DNA from: Novosphingobium sp. ST904
Lineage (GTDB): Bacteria; Pseudomonadota; Alphaproteobacteria; Sphingomonadales; Sphingomonadaceae
Assembly: GCF_001298105.1 (NCBI RefSeq)
Contig: NZ_LGJH01000149.1
Span: 1-64,000, forward strand
Direction of reading: 5' to 3'
Length of the DNA stretch: 64,000 nucleotides
Of the stretch, positions 27,946 through 36,144 are shown piece by piece. A program made the position numbers and the translations under genes. Numbering within the stretch: the first letter of the stretch is position 1; every line of letters starts with the position of its first letter. Under the pieces are notes generated by a model. That model was not told the origin of the DNA and did no database searches. It was given only the letters and a program-made list of their open reading frames with translations.

Positions 27946-28286
27946 GCGACGACTCCCTGCGATCCGTCGCCGAGATCGAAGGATACGCGCTGGGCGCGAC
28001 GATCTACCCCGCTCGAGCGATTGCTTATGCATTCATCGGTACCCGTCCAGCGCGAGCACCGCTCGGTTGCTTGAATGGGATAGATGTCAGGACGGAGTAG
28101 ATGACGAGACACATCGTAAAGGCGTTCGGCCTCAAGCACGTACTCGGCGGGCAATTGCTTAGACTGGTTGATGATCCGCGACATCGTAGATTGCGGAATG
28201 CGGAGGTCCCGGCCGAGCTGGCTAATCGAACCAGCTTGATCGCGACAAGCGAGCAGTGCCTGATAGCGGGTCAGCGTCATATCCAT
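27942..28286 (-). CDS. Cro/YdaS-type repressor
   Basis: A helix-turn-helix protein divergent from the CI gene: LTRYQALLACRDQAGSISQL, then GRDLRIPQSTMSRIINQS. The layout fits a Cro-like regulator that opens the early operon. I prefer ATG 28286 (MDMTLTRYQ, 114 residues); ATG 28304 would add six residues and start inside the spacer between two operator-like repeats. The C-terminal tail is basic and disordered. Confidence 0.75.
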   Translation of the reverse strand: MDMTLTRYQALLACRDQAGSISQLGRDLRIPQSTMSRIINQSKQLPAEYVLEAERLYDVSRHLLRPDIYPIQATERCSRWTGTDECISNRSSGVDRRAQRVSFDLGDGSQGVVA

Positions 28287-28372
28287 AAGCGGGTAGATGC
28301 CCATTTATGGATATGTGGTCAACCCGAAAAAGCATCGCGCTTGTCTATTCACTTTTGGGTAGGTGATTGCGC
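28278..28372. promoter_or_regulatory. CI/Cro switch region with 11-bp inverted repeat
   Basis: CATATCCATAA (28278-28288) and its exact complement TTATGGATATG (28305-28315) flank a 16-bp spacer in the Cro-side leader. TTGACC on the minus strand (28322-28317) with CATCTA 17 bp on (28299-28294) is a weak early promoter. On the plus strand TTGTCT near 28341 could serve the repressor gene. The region is AT-rich compared with its surroundings and is the expected site for repressor binding. Confidence 0.5.
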
Positions 28373-29038
28373 GTGGCAAAGCTGATCCCTGAAAGACTGG
28401 CTGAACGGCGCAAAGCTGTCGGTTTGAGCCAGGCCGAATTGGCCCGACGTGTCGGGATCGGGCAATCGTCTGCGAATCGCCTTGAAACCGGGGGAACCCG
28501 AAACCCTCGGCAGATTATTGAAATCGCTCGCGTACTTTCGACGACGCCCGAATACCTGACCGGCGCAACCGATGATGTGGCCGAGGGATACGTCCCAGCG
28601 CCTTCTGCGCAAGATGTTGCGGAAGAGTTGGGCTTGGTTCCCGTACGAGAGTTGGACCTGACGCTCGGCATGGGCGCGACCTATCTGGACGTACCGGTCA
28701 CTGAAACTATTCGCCTTTTCCCGATAGAGTTCCTGCGCGCCTACACGCGGGCATCGCCTGACCTGCTATTCTTCGCGCACGGCATGGGCGATTCCATGGA
28801 GCCGACATTACGAGATAGCGACCTTCTCTTGGTCGATTGTTCGCAAAAGTCGCTCAACATTTCCGAAAAGATTTGGGTGATTACCTACGGCGGGGTCAGC
28901 GCAATCAAGCGTCTGCGGCCGCTACCTACTGGCGGCGTGGAGATGATGGCAGACAACCTGCACGTTCCAAACGCAATCGCTTACGACGGAGAAATGCAAA
29001 TAATAGGCCGCGTTGTTGCGGTGATAAGAAAGGTCTGA
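28373..29038 (+). CDS. CI-type repressor with S24 peptidase-like domain
   Basis: From GTG 28373 it gives 221 residues. The N-terminal HTH is KAVGLSQAELARRVGIGQSS, and the C-terminal LexA/S24 fold has Ser in HGMGDSMEPTL (Ser141) and Lys in SAIKRLRP (Lys179), the usual catalytic dyad. I see no clear Ala-Gly or Cys-Gly cleavage site in the linker, so RecA-driven self-cleavage is uncertain. It maintains lysogeny and is divergent from the Cro-like gene. A TTG at 28367 is the only earlier alternative. Confidence 0.88.
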   Translation: MAKLIPERLAERRKAVGLSQAELARRVGIGQSSANRLETGGTRNPRQIIEIARVLSTTPEYLTGATDDVAEGYVPAPSAQDVAEELGLVPVRELDLTLGMGATYLDVPVTETIRLFPIEFLRAYTRASPDLLFFAHGMGDSMEPTLRDSDLLLVDCSQKSLNISEKIWVITYGGVSAIKRLRPLPTGGVEMMADNLHVPNAIAYDGEMQIIGRVVAVIRKV

Positions 29039-29104
29039 GGCCACAGGTCTGCTCTTTCCCTGCCGTCTACGGGTCGCACCGATGATGAATACAGGGGACT
29101 TTCA

Positions 29105-29635
29105 GTGAGTGATGAACAAAAGAAGCCGGGCTTCGGTAAGAAGATCGGTATGGGGTGCCTTATTATTCTGGGCATTTTCATCGCCTTGGCCGTGCTTGGC
29201 GCGATCGTGGGCGACAGAAACAAAACGGCCAGTAGCGAATCCGCGCCTGCCCCCGCTGGCGCATCTAGTGGCGAGCCTGCTTTCGAAACACCTCAAGAGT
29301 CTGAAGAGGAACCCGCAAGCACTTTGACGGGCCCACAGAGCAACGCTGCCAGAACTGCGGCGAACTACATCAGCATGTCCGGATTTTCTCGAGAGGGGCT
29401 GATCGGCCAACTCTCGTCTGACGCGGGGGAAGGATACGATGTGGGAGACGCGACCGTCGCCGTTGATAGCTTGAACATCGACTGGAACGAGCAGGCAGTC
29501 AGGTCTGCAAAGCAGTACCTCAGCATGACCGGCTTCTCCTGCAAGGGACTAATCCAGCAGCTTTCGTCTAGCGCCGGTGAAAAATACACTGCGAGCCAGG
29601 CGAAGTATGGGGCCGAGCAGGCTGGGGCTTGCTGA
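29105..29635 (+). CDS. Ltp-type membrane-anchored superinfection-exclusion protein
   Basis: 176 residues: a short cytoplasmic start, one membrane helix (about 16-36, CLIILGIFIALAVLGAIVG), an acidic Pro/Ser/Glu linker, and two tandem repeats (79-125 and 129-175) sharing AANYISMSGFSREGLIGQLS and AKQYLSMTGFSCKGLIQQLS. Such paired helix-turn-helix repeats define the Ltp family (PF07553); in phage TP-J34 Ltp blocks DNA injection by infecting phages. Here the anchor is a helix, not a lipobox. It lies directly after the repressor, the usual site of lysogenic-conversion genes. Confidence 0.8.
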   Translation: MSDEQKKPGFGKKIGMGCLIILGIFIALAVLGAIVGDRNKTASSESAPAPAGASSGEPAFETPQESEEEPASTLTGPQSNAARTAANYISMSGFSREGLIGQLSSDAGEGYDVGDATVAVDSLNIDWNEQAVRSAKQYLSMTGFSCKGLIQQLSSSAGEKYTASQAKYGAEQAGAC

Positions 29636-29636
29636 G

Positions 29637-29954
29637 ATGCTGCTGATCTATCTGGCTGCCGTGACAGCCGACGTCGATGCATGCGCAAAAGCGGTCCATT
29701 CAAACCTGCCGGGGGCGGAGGCGGCGTGCGATTCCTCGGGCGTCAAAATCGACTTGTTCGACAGCAAGAGCATGTCTGACGCATGTCTCTCTGCGCTGAA
29801 ATCTGGTGCGGAAGCGGGGAAGTATGGACCGAACTTGCCCATAGCCGCACGCAATGGCCTCATCCGCGAATTCGACAAGAAGTTGGAAGCCTGCCGCACG
29901 CCTAGTCAGGGGCCGAAAACTCCTGTTCGCGAAACCACGAAACTATGGGACTGA
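29637..29954 (+). CDS. Small exported protein of the conversion module
   Basis: ATG 29637 follows the Ltp stop by 1 bp and gives 105 residues: a short hydrophobic N-terminus (LLIYLAAVTADVDACAKAV) and a helical region with four cysteines (DACAK, EAACDSSG, SDACLSAL, LEACRTP) that could form disulfides in the periplasm. The family is not recognised. Tight spacing suggests it works with the Ltp protein; this is inference. Confidence 0.6.
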   Translation: MLLIYLAAVTADVDACAKAVHSNLPGAEAACDSSGVKIDLFDSKSMSDACLSALKSGAEAGKYGPNLPIAARNGLIREFDKKLEACRTPSQGPKTPVRETTKLWD

Positions 29955-29966
29955 GGAGATCAACAC

Positions 29967-30173
29967 GTGCTTTCAATATTGACCGAATGGCTCTCCATGA
30001 GAGCAAATCATGCGCCAGTGACGGTGCGCTTTCATGATTCAGAAAATAGCTCCGAACGGATCATGCTTCGTGTCGATGCTACCGGTGTGGTGCTTGCACG
30101 ACGGGAAAATATTTCCGGTTGGTCTGCATACCCTTGGCGGGAAATCGCTGCTATTTCGCCTGTCCTTAACTAA
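29967..30173 (+). CDS. Small hypothetical protein at the end of the conversion module
   Basis: 68 residues (LSILTEWLSMRANHAPVTVR), a small beta-rich domain (RIMLRVDATGVVLARRENIS). It starts 12 bp after the previous stop, and its own stop overlaps the convergent gpD gene by 4 bp. Function is unknown. Confidence 0.5.
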   Translation: MLSILTEWLSMRANHAPVTVRFHDSENSSERIMLRVDATGVVLARRENISGWSAYPWREIAAISPVLN

Positions 30174-31168
30174 GCACTCTCAAGCGAAATCCGCTGCTTG
30201 ATCCCACCGCCGCCCGCGACGGACGTATCGACTGAGGACAGCAGCCACTTGATCCCGTCGACGGTCGTGTTCCAGCCCGACAGCGTTACCTGCTGGTTGG
30301 GCTGGAGCGCAGTATCCGCGAAGGCCAGTTCGTATTCGAACTGGTAGGCGCCGCGCTTCCGCTTGGCCGCTTCAGCCTCGGCCGCCTGCTCCGCATCCGC
30401 TTCGCTGGCATAGGCGCGTTTGAGGCGCTTGCGCTTGGTGCCGCCGGTCGACGTGGTCTTTTTCTTCCCGCTGTCCTGATCGTGCCATGATGCCTCCGCA
30501 CCATCGTATTCATCCCGCTGGGCGCGGGTGAAGCGCCAGGACCATCCATCCCGCTTAGTCAGAGTCTTCGCAGCCAGTGTCTTCCCGCCCGCCGTGGTAG
30601 CGCTGCCCACGGGCATGAAGACCAGTTTGCGATCCTTCCACGTCGCCACCGCATCATACCGGCTCCCCAGATCCTTGACCAAGAGCATGTCGCTTTTGCC
30701 GTGTTGATCGAGCGCGGTGATGGGCTTGCCGGCGAGATCGGGATGGACCTGTGCCGTGATGCTGTTGCGGCGCGCGATTTCGCCCAGCACAGCGCCGAGT
30801 GTGGTGTCCTTCCACGATTGGGTGCGGCGCTTGCGATAGTCGCCGTTGAGGTCCGCCGATCGGGCGGTGATGCGGATGACGTCCGGCGGCCCGGTGGCTT
30901 CCACCTCGTCCACGGTGAAACGGCCTTTCTCGACCAGGCCGAGCGTTACGTCCGTGCCCGAGGTCCAGCCCAGCGCCAGCGTGATGACCTTGCCCGGTTC
31001 GGGCAGTGCCATCTTGCCATCGCTGTTGTGCAGGGTGAGCGACAGTTCATCCGCGCTGCCATCCCGCTTTTCGGAAAGGGACAGATCGATGAAGCGCGGT
31101 TCGATCTTATCGGCAAGGTCCACACCGTCCAGCGTGAGCCGCACGGCCGCGACGTTGGCGTCTGCCAT
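30170..31168 (-). CDS. D: P2 gpD-like tail protein (late control D family)
   Basis: 332-residue tail-tip/hub protein of the P2 D family, the structural counterpart of T4 gp27. It begins AAVRLTLDGVDLADKIEPRF and contains the typical LTLHNSDGKMALPEPGKVI, GLVEKGRFTVDEVEATGPPD and PDLAGKPITALDQHGKSDML. The stop of gpU overlaps its start by 1 bp. It is the last gene in the late leftward transcription unit. Confidence 0.92.
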   Translation of the reverse strand: MADANVAAVRLTLDGVDLADKIEPRFIDLSLSEKRDGSADELSLTLHNSDGKMALPEPGKVITLALGWTSGTDVTLGLVEKGRFTVDEVEATGPPDVIRITARSADLNGDYRKRRTQSWKDTTLGAVLGEIARRNSITAQVHPDLAGKPITALDQHGKSDMLLVKDLGSRYDAVATWKDRKLVFMPVGSATTAGGKTLAAKTLTKRDGWSWRFTRAQRDEYDGAEASWHDQDSGKKKTTSTGGTKRKRLKRAYASEADAEQAAEAEAAKRKRGAYQFEYELAFADTALQPNQQVTLSGWNTTVDGIKWLLSSVDTSVAGGGGIKQRISLESA

Positions 31169-31572
31169 CAGTCCACCCGCGTGAGCTTGAGCGAGAAATT
31201 GACGGCGCGCGGGATACCGCCGGCCAGCACCATGCGGTGTTCCCGGTCGAGCTGGTCGATCCGGTAATGGCCGAGGACGAGGCCGGTGCCATCGATCAGC
31301 GGCCAGTTGCCGCCGGTGTCCGCCATCTCCACCAGGCGTTCCAACGCGCTGTAGCTTCCGGCGATTTCCGGAACGAGCAGGCCGGCCAGCGTGATCGTGT
31401 CCTCTCCCGGGCCGGTAAACTGGCTGGCGGGGCGCGCCATGTGCCGATCGCTGCCTTCATGCCGCCAAGCCTGCGAGCGCTGGAATTCCGAATAGGCGGC
31501 AGAATCCATGCCGAAAATGAACATGCCCAGCGTGAGCAGCTTGGCGGGCGAGAGGAAGGGGACGGAAGCCAT
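31168..31572 (-). CDS. U: P2 gpU-like tail terminator
   Basis: 134 residues (KLLTLGMFIFGMDSAAYSEF, then GEDTITLAGLLVPEIAGSYS), matching the P2 gpU family, whose members end or join the tail tube. It sits between the tape measure and gpD, as in P2, overlapping both by 1 bp. Confidence 0.9.
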   Translation of the reverse strand: MASVPFLSPAKLLTLGMFIFGMDSAAYSEFQRSQAWRHEGSDRHMARPASQFTGPGEDTITLAGLLVPEIAGSYSALERLVEMADTGGNWPLIDGTGLVLGHYRIDQLDREHRMVLAGGIPRAVNFSLKLTRVD

Positions 31573-33818
31573 CAGTGATCCACATATTCGCTGCGAGCTT
31601 GCTGAGCCTGCAAGCGTTTGAACTTTCGTAATGCGGCATCGACCAGTTCATCGACGTTCATGCCGGGCGCAGCGTGGATATGGATCGCGATCGGGGCCGC
31701 TCCGGCACCACCAACGGAACCTTGGACCGGGCGCGCGGCTGCGGCCATCGGGGTGAGCGAGATCGCGCCGGCAGCGGCAACGCCCGTAGCCATACGGCGC
31801 ACGGCACGGGTGGGGCCGTGGCGGTTCTTGTCGATGCCATGTTCAAGGCCGGTTGCCACATGCCCGCCCATGGCCATGAAGACGCGGGAGGGAGACTTGA
31901 TGCCGAGGTACTTCCTGAAGGCGGTGACGCCGTTCTTCGCCATCTCCACCAGTTTCCACGCCAGCGCCATCGGGTTGATCGCCATGAGCAGGCCCTGCAT
32001 CATCATGCTGCCGATGGACTTGAGCCAATCCGGCAGGCCTTGCACGGCGTTCTTCACCCAAGCCACGCCCTTCATGAACGCGCCGCTGATCTGGCTCCAG
32101 TGGGCGTAGACGAGGTACACGGCTCCCGCGAGCGCGGCGACGATCAGGCTGATGACCAGGACGATCGGGTTGGCCATCATCATCATGCCCGCGCGCATCA
32201 CGCCCTGGGCAAGAAACATGGCGGCCACGCGCATCATGCCAAAGGCCCGCACGGCAAGGCCAGCGCTCTTGATGGCGACATTGGCGAACCTGCCGAGCAG
32301 GGCCCCGGCGCGCGATGCGCCATCAACCTTGCGGAAAAAGGGAATGACCTTGGCAAACGGCCCCAGCAGGCCGCCCAGCGCGAACTGCGCGGCGCCAAGG
32401 CCGATGCGGAAGGCGACAAGGCTGGTCAGCACGGTCGTGATGCCGGAGGCAAGCTGGGGATGAGCTTTGGACCAGGCGCGTACCGAATTGGCGATCGAGA
32501 CGATCTTCGTGGATGCCGACATGACCGTGGGCAGCAGTTCCTGCCCCAGTGTGATGTTGAGCGCCTTCAAGGCGTTCAGGGCCAGCCCGGTGGCGCCTTC
32601 AGTCGTGGCGATGCGGGCCATGTATTCGGCCTGCATCGACCCGGCGTACTGCGCCTTGTCACCGACCAGTTGCAGGTTCGTCTGCAGCTTGCCGAGGTTG
32701 GTGAGCATCGGCGCGATCGCGCCCACCGATTCTGAGCCGAACAGGTTGGTCAGGATTCCCGTCCGCTGGGCCTTGGGCACCTTGGCGAGCCGCTGCAGCA
32801 CGTCCGTGATGGCCCCGCCGGCATCCTTCTGCATGCGTTCGGCAAGGTCGGTAGCTTTCAGGCCGAGCGAGTCCAGCGCCGTGGTCTGGCTTTTGGTGGC
32901 CGATTCACCCTTGGTGAGCGCCAGCATCATGTTCTTGATGCCGGTGGCCGCTACTTCCTCTTCCACGCCCACGCTGTTGAGCAGCTGGGCCATGGCCGCG
33001 ACTTGCGGGGCGGTGACACCGGCCACTTCGCCCAGTGCGCCGATGCGGGTAACGATGCCGGAAACGGCAGTGGCGTTGCCGCCATAGGCATTGGTCAGCG
33101 CATTGATCTGGTCTGCCAGGCGCGTCACGTCCCCCTGCCCCATGGAGAAGGCCGTCCGCCACTTCGCCATCATGTTACCGGCATCGTCCCCCGAGATATC
33201 GAAGGCGACGCCCATCTTCGCCGCGTCTTCCGCGAAACCGAGCAGTTCCTTGCGGGGAATATTGGCGCGGCCAGCGGCGGCGACGATCGCGGCGATACCC
33301 TCGGCCGCCATCGGAATCCGGGTGCTGAGGTTCAGCACTTCATCCGACATCTGGGCGAAGGCCTTGGGGCTGGGGAAATTCACCACCTTGCGCACATCGG
33401 CCATGGCGCTTTCGAAGGTCATGGCCTGTTTCGTGGCCATGACCAGCGGCAGCGACATGGCCACGCCCGCCAGGAGGTTATCCTTGCCCTTGTTCTTCCA
33501 TTCCTGCGCCTTGCCCAGCATCGCCATGCGATCGGCGTTGATCACGGCGAGCCGGCGCTGGTTGCGCAATTGCTCGTTTGTACCGGCAATCTGGCGTTCC
33601 AGCGCGCGCTCCCGGTTCGTGAGTTCGGTGATGTTGCCGGCGGCGCTGCCCAGCTCTCGGCGGACCTTGGCCAGTTCACGCTCCAGCTTCTTCGATTCGC
33701 CAGTGAGCGAGCGGATCGACTTCGATCCCTTGTTGCCGAGGCCGACGATGTTGCGCAGCGAGCCGGACATCTTGTCTACGCCGAGGAAGTTCACGATCAG
33801 GGAAAGCTTGTTACTCAT
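31572..33818 (-). CDS. T: Tail tape-measure protein (gpT)
   Basis: 748 residues. A coiled-coil N-terminus (SLTGESKKLERELAKVRREL) leads into the phage-tail minor domain (QAMTFESAMADVRKVVNFPS), a long helical region, and hydrophobic segments (about 410-580: LIVAALAGAVYLVYAHW) that can cross the inner membrane during DNA injection. Length sets tail length. The start overlaps the E' stop (ATGA), keeping the P2 order E-E'-T. Confidence 0.93.
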   Translation of the reverse strand: MSNKLSLIVNFLGVDKMSGSLRNIVGLGNKGSKSIRSLTGESKKLERELAKVRRELGSAAGNITELTNRERALERQIAGTNEQLRNQRRLAVINADRMAMLGKAQEWKNKGKDNLLAGVAMSLPLVMATKQAMTFESAMADVRKVVNFPSPKAFAQMSDEVLNLSTRIPMAAEGIAAIVAAAGRANIPRKELLGFAEDAAKMGVAFDISGDDAGNMMAKWRTAFSMGQGDVTRLADQINALTNAYGGNATAVSGIVTRIGALGEVAGVTAPQVAAMAQLLNSVGVEEEVAATGIKNMMLALTKGESATKSQTTALDSLGLKATDLAERMQKDAGGAITDVLQRLAKVPKAQRTGILTNLFGSESVGAIAPMLTNLGKLQTNLQLVGDKAQYAGSMQAEYMARIATTEGATGLALNALKALNITLGQELLPTVMSASTKIVSIANSVRAWSKAHPQLASGITTVLTSLVAFRIGLGAAQFALGGLLGPFAKVIPFFRKVDGASRAGALLGRFANVAIKSAGLAVRAFGMMRVAAMFLAQGVMRAGMMMMANPIVLVISLIVAALAGAVYLVYAHWSQISGAFMKGVAWVKNAVQGLPDWLKSIGSMMMQGLLMAINPMALAWKLVEMAKNGVTAFRKYLGIKSPSRVFMAMGGHVATGLEHGIDKNRHGPTRAVRRMATGVAAAGAISLTPMAAAARPVQGSVGGAGAAPIAIHIHAAPGMNVDELVDAALRKFKRLQAQQARSEYVDH

Positions 33819-33949
33819 TCCTCGCCTTCCTTGCCCTGCATTCGGTTCCAGATCGCGATGGCGCGCTCACGCCAATCGAAGAGTTCGTCGATCGGCAATC
33901 GGGACAGCTCGCTAAGCGGCCAGTGAAAGACGGCCGCGATATCGGCCAT
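33815..33949 (-). CDS. P2 GpE'-like tail protein, short
   Basis: Only 44 residues, starting MADIAAVFHWPLSELSR and containing IDELFDWRERAIAIWNR, the pattern of the small P2 GpE' family. ATG 33949 overlaps the gpE stop (TGATG), and its stop overlaps the tape-measure start. It lies in the -1 frame relative to gpE and can be joined to it by frameshifting at 34012-34018; the fusion would be the second tail-assembly chaperone. Confidence 0.85.
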   Translation of the reverse strand: MADIAAVFHWPLSELSRLPIDELFDWRERAIAIWNRMQGKEGEE

Positions 33950-34299
33950 CAGGTCTTCGGCAGATGTTCCGCGATCATTGCCTCGAGAGCTGTCCGCTCC
34001 GCTGGGGTCAGAAAAAAACCACGGATGGTACCGCCGATCTGGGCAAGATCGTCCGCAGGCAGTCGATCCGCCTCATCCTGCAGCAGCGGCGGATTGGAAA
34101 TGCGGGGGATGACCTTGAGGATTGCGGTAACGTCCGTCTGCAGCAAGTCCTGCAGGGCAAGGCCGCGCAGCTCGCCGCCCATGGGTTTCTTGAGCGTGAT
34201 CGACGTGATATGCGTTTCGCCCCGGATGATCGGAGTGGCGAGCGTGACGGTTTCGAAGACGAGGCCGTTTTGAGCGGCGGTATCGGGCTGGGTTGCCAT
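33949..34299 (-). CDS. E: Tail assembly chaperone gpE
   Basis: ATG 34299 gives 116 residues (MATQPDTAAQNGLVFETVTL); the open frame to 34338 adds an unlikely leader. The sequence ITSITLKKPMGGELRGLALQ is typical of the Phage_TAC family of tail chaperones, which coat the tape measure during assembly. Near the 3' end is a GGT-TTT-TTT-CTG run, the place expected for a -1 frameshift into E'. Confidence 0.88.
   Translation of the reverse strand: MATQPDTAAQNGLVFETVTLATPIIRGETHITSITLKKPMGGELRGLALQDLLQTDVTAILKVIPRISNPPLLQDEADRLPADDLAQIGGTIRGFFLTPAERTALEAMIAEHLPKT
34012..34018 (-). promoter_or_regulatory. Slippery heptamer for programmed -1 frameshift (gpE to gpE')
   Basis: In the gpE frame the mRNA reads GGU UUU UUU CUG, a U-UUU-UUU heptamer. 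A -1 slip enters the E' frame with no stop before its start, continuing through SDPSGADSSRGNDRGTSAED into MADIAAVFHW. Frame arithmetic confirms that E' is -1 to E. P2 and many tailed phages use this mechanism for the tail chaperone pair. Confidence 0.8.
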
Positions 34300-34429
34300 G
34301 TGCGGGGCTCCTGCGTTGCGGTGGATCGGGCGGGGCATCAGGCCGGAGAGGGGGAGAGGTTACCGATCCTCCCCGGCCCACCACCGCGACGGCGCCCCGC
34401 AAAGGACCGCCCGGTGAATCTCGAATGGA

Positions 34430-34939
34430 TCAGCCGGTGAGGATGGCCATGATCTCGGCGTAACGGTCGATGCCGTTCACCAGGAAGACGCCGTTGATCA
34501 TGTCGATCTCCACCTCGACCACGCCGTCCACCTCGCGGCGATAGTACGAGGCCGGGAGCGTGTATTTGTGCTCGGTGGCATCGCCGGCTTTCGCCTTGCC
34601 TTCGTCGATTTCGGAGAAACGGCCGCCGAGGTAGATCTCGACAGCTTGCGCGGCAGTGCCGTCATCGGCGCGATAGGCGCCGACCAGGCGCAGCTGCACA
34701 CCGTCGATAGCCGCGGTGCCGAACATGCGGATCAGCGCGGCAACGTGGCCAGCCATGGTCATCGTGGCTTCCAGAGCCTCAAGCCCCATATCGAGCTTGA
34801 CCGCCCCCAGCATGCCGCCGCCCCGATGATCTTCGGTAGCGATGGCCAGCTTGGGCTGTTCGAATTCCGAGATGACGCCGAGGTAACCCTCGCCATCGAC
34901 GAAACCATTCATGTTCACGAGCTTGCGCGGCAGGCCCAT
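34430..34939 (-). CDS. FII: Major tail tube protein FII
   Basis: 169 residues (MGLPRKLVNMNGFVDGEGYL), with the P2 FII-type core KLDMGLEALEATMTMAGHVA, a beta-hairpin (GVQLRLVGAYRADDGTAAQA) and KYTLPASYYRREVDGVVEVE. It polymerises as the inner tube of the contractile tail. It follows the sheath gene by 37 bp, and a GAAAGG-like ribosome site precedes it. Confidence 0.93.
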   Translation of the reverse strand: MGLPRKLVNMNGFVDGEGYLGVISEFEQPKLAIATEDHRGGGMLGAVKLDMGLEALEATMTMAGHVAALIRMFGTAAIDGVQLRLVGAYRADDGTAAQAVEIYLGGRFSEIDEGKAKAGDATEHKYTLPASYYRREVDGVVEVEIDMINGVFLVNGIDRYAEIMAILTG

Positions 34940-34976
34940 GGCCGAATCCTTTCAGAAAGAGGGGATGGGCTCGGGC

Positions 34977-36134
34977 TCAGACCAACTGGTCGGCGAAGTC
35001 CGAGTAGTAATAGTCCGTGATCTGCAGATCGATGGTAGGGTTCTCCATCGGTGCGCAGGGGGTGTAGCGGAAACGGAAGTTGGGCTTGCCGGCGGCGAGC
35101 TGCGCGGACGAGTTCTTGTCCCGATCGAAAAAGAATTCTGCGCCGACGATCTTCCCGGCGGCTTTGAGCGCGCGGGCTGCGGCGTTCATCTTTTCCAGCA
35201 GGTTCTTGATCAGGCCCACAGTCATGGGCTTGTCCACGAAGGGCTGGATGGTGGTGGCGATCACGTCCTGCAGCGCAAAGCTGGTACGCACGGCGCTTTC
35301 GAAGGCAAAGTCCGGTTCATCATCGCCCGCCGTGGTGCGGTTGCCCCAAGGGCGATAGCCGTCCGTGCGGACGAACGTGGTGACCGGGGCATCATTCAGA
35401 ACGCCGGCATCGGTAGACGAATCCAGCAGATCGAAGTGAACGTCCTTCGTGATCGCCAGCACACCGTCCATCGCCACGTTCGAAATCGTCTTGTGCCATC
35501 CGGTCTCTTCATCGATCCGGGCGCGCAGGCCGAGGACGCGGGCAACGGCATCGCCGCTCCAGTCGTTGGTGTCCGGCCAGAACAGCATCAGCTCGCGCGC
35601 CGAGAAGTTGTCGCGATAGGTGACGGCAGCGGCCACGGTTTCGCCGATCGCGCGGGCATAGGCCATGCCGCGCAGCTTCTTGGCCGCGATGACCAGTTCG
35701 GTGGTGACGGCCTGCGTATCGAGGCCGGGTGCGCCGAGGATGCGAGGAGCGACGCCGAGCAGCGCCTTGGCCGCAAGCAGGGCCTGCATGCCGGTCTTCT
35801 GGCCGGTGGCGGTGGTGGTGCCGATCACGTTGGCGTCGGTTCCCGCCTGATCATCGCCCTCTTCCACGCGGACGACGACGACGATCGGGCTCGACTGGTC
35901 GCCGATAGCCTCAAGCGACCTCTTCAGCGTGCCGAGGCTCCCGGCCTTGCCCGCCGAGATATCGACGCTGGTGACCAGGACCGGAGTGTTGAGAGGGAAG
36001 GCTGCATCGATATCGGCGGCAACGTCCCCGGCGCCGGCCATGCTGGTGGCGATCAGGCCGATCACCGCCATGCTGGCGGGCGAAGCCGAGACGGTGCTGT
36101 CGGACGATTCGGTAATGGTCAGGCCGTGGGTCAT
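34977..36134 (-). CDS. FI: Tail sheath protein FI
   Basis: ATG 36134 (MTHGLTITESSDSTVSASPA) gives 385 residues; the longer frame to 36317 is an Arg/Ser-rich overlap with gpW and is not used. Sheath signatures include IGLIATSMAGAGDVAADIDA near the N-terminus, ILGAPGLDTQAVTTELVIAA, the GYRPWGNRTT turn and a C-terminal domain ending YYYSDFADQLV. It forms the contractile sleeve. Confidence 0.94.
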   Translation of the reverse strand: MTHGLTITESSDSTVSASPASMAVIGLIATSMAGAGDVAADIDAAFPLNTPVLVTSVDISAGKAGSLGTLKRSLEAIGDQSSPIVVVVRVEEGDDQAGTDANVIGTTTATGQKTGMQALLAAKALLGVAPRILGAPGLDTQAVTTELVIAAKKLRGMAYARAIGETVAAAVTYRDNFSARELMLFWPDTNDWSGDAVARVLGLRARIDEETGWHKTISNVAMDGVLAITKDVHFDLLDSSTDAGVLNDAPVTTFVRTDGYRPWGNRTTAGDDEPDFAFESAVRTSFALQDVIATTIQPFVDKPMTVGLIKNLLEKMNAAARALKAAGKIVGAEFFFDRDKNSSAQLAAGKPNFRFRYTPCAPMENPTIDLQITDYYYSDFADQLV

Positions 36135-36144
36135 CAGGGCTTCC

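Noticed and set aside
33815-33949. gpE/gpE' as another sequencing frameshift
   Set aside because: Unlike the seven G/C lesions, it has a T7 slippery run and a TGATG overlap, and the same arrangement is known from P2.
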